From contig JAFOXT010000302.1 of the NCBI GenBank assembly GCA_017425745.1, positions 1 through 5,290 on the forward strand: DNA of 5,290 bases. Direction: 5' to 3'. How positions within the stretch are numbered: position 1 is the first letter of the stretch; each line of letters starts with the position of its first letter. Below the pieces are notes generated by a model. It searched no databases and was not told the DNA's origin. It worked only from the letters and a program-made list of their open reading frames with translations. Made by a program: the position numbers and the translations under genes. Below, piece by piece: positions 5,134 to 5,290 of this stretch. The stretch is from Clostridia bacterium (GTDB taxonomy: Bacteria > Bacillota > Clostridia > Oscillospirales > Acutalibacteraceae).

Positions 5134-5290
5134 ATGTCAAAGGAATTCAAAAAAGTTTTAGGTTTAGTTTTAGCAGCAGTAATGGTTTATTCAACTGCAT
5201 CATTAGCTTCAGCAGCATCAGCACCTGCAAAGGTTAAAAACGTAGCGGTTACCGCAGTGGACGACGATGAAATCAATCTTAAGTGGTCAA
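5134..5290 (+). CDS. Secreted fibronectin type III domain protein, N-terminal part
   Basis: The frame is open to the end of the window (52 codons plus one base). ATG at 5134 is chosen because AGGAGG at 5120-5125 lies eight bases upstream and the product has a clear signal peptide: K3, K6, K7, a hydrophobic core (V8-V18), then a Ser/Ala-rich c-region ending about A28-A30 (ASAASA). The mature start, PAKVKNVAVTAVDDDEINLKW, reads as the first two strands of an FnIII domain (P-x-x-V-x-x-V-x-V-T, then I-x-L-x-W). FnIII domains in clostridial secreted proteins usually act as spacers or binding modules in surface proteins or polysaccharide/protein-degrading enzymes; what follows here is not visible. 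Four of five leucines are TTA, mostly in the signal peptide, whereas the neighbouring peptidases favour CTT. It is divergent from the M28 gene, with a 216-bp shared promoter region. Confidence 0.82.
   Translation, partial: MSKEFKKVLGLVLAAVMVYSTASLASAASAPAKVKNVAVTAVDDDEINLKWS

Overview
The window looks like chromosome from an uncultured gut or rumen Clostridia (Oscillospiraceae/Ruminococcaceae-like). This rests on the low-to-moderate GC coding sequence, AGGAGG-type ribosome binding sites before every start, AT-rich promoters, a BspA-like LRR_5 secreted protein with a Cys/His-rich C-terminal tail, and short ATGCAAA-type intergenic repeats. The placement is inferred from style and recalled families, not from a search.

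Layout from left to right: (i) 2-409 (+), the C-terminal end of a GH3-family adenylating/acyl-amido-synthetase-like protein, closed by a hairpin terminator; (ii) 524-1867 (+), a complete M20-family metallopeptidase/amidohydrolase related to PM20D1/CPS1, with an intact metal site but an unusual lid domain; (iii) 1979-3553 (-), a secreted leucine-rich-repeat (LRR_5, BspA-like) protein that converges on the M20 gene, the two sharing a bidirectional terminator; (iv) 3700-4917 (-), an M28-family zinc peptidase with four predicted membrane helices, two of them inside the catalytic domain; (v) a 216-bp, extremely AT-rich divergent promoter region with helically phased T-tracts; (vi) 5134-5290 (+), the start of a secreted fibronectin type III protein that runs off the window.

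Each complete gene appears to be its own transcription unit: each has a strong Shine-Dalgarno sequence, a plausible promoter and a terminator. The two peptidases are not an operon, yet each carries four ATGCAAA heptads directly after its stop codon, in mirror orientation, so the arrays bracket the LRR gene. The closest functional tie is GH3 plus M20. GH3 proteins make acyl-amino-acid amides and several M20 branches hydrolyse such amides, so a conjugate make/break pair is a testable idea. No classic defence, mobile or RNA system is visible. The most notable items are the lid-altered M20 enzyme, the membrane-interrupted M28 peptidase, the Cys/His tail of the LRR protein, and the heptad repeats after two peptidase stop codons.
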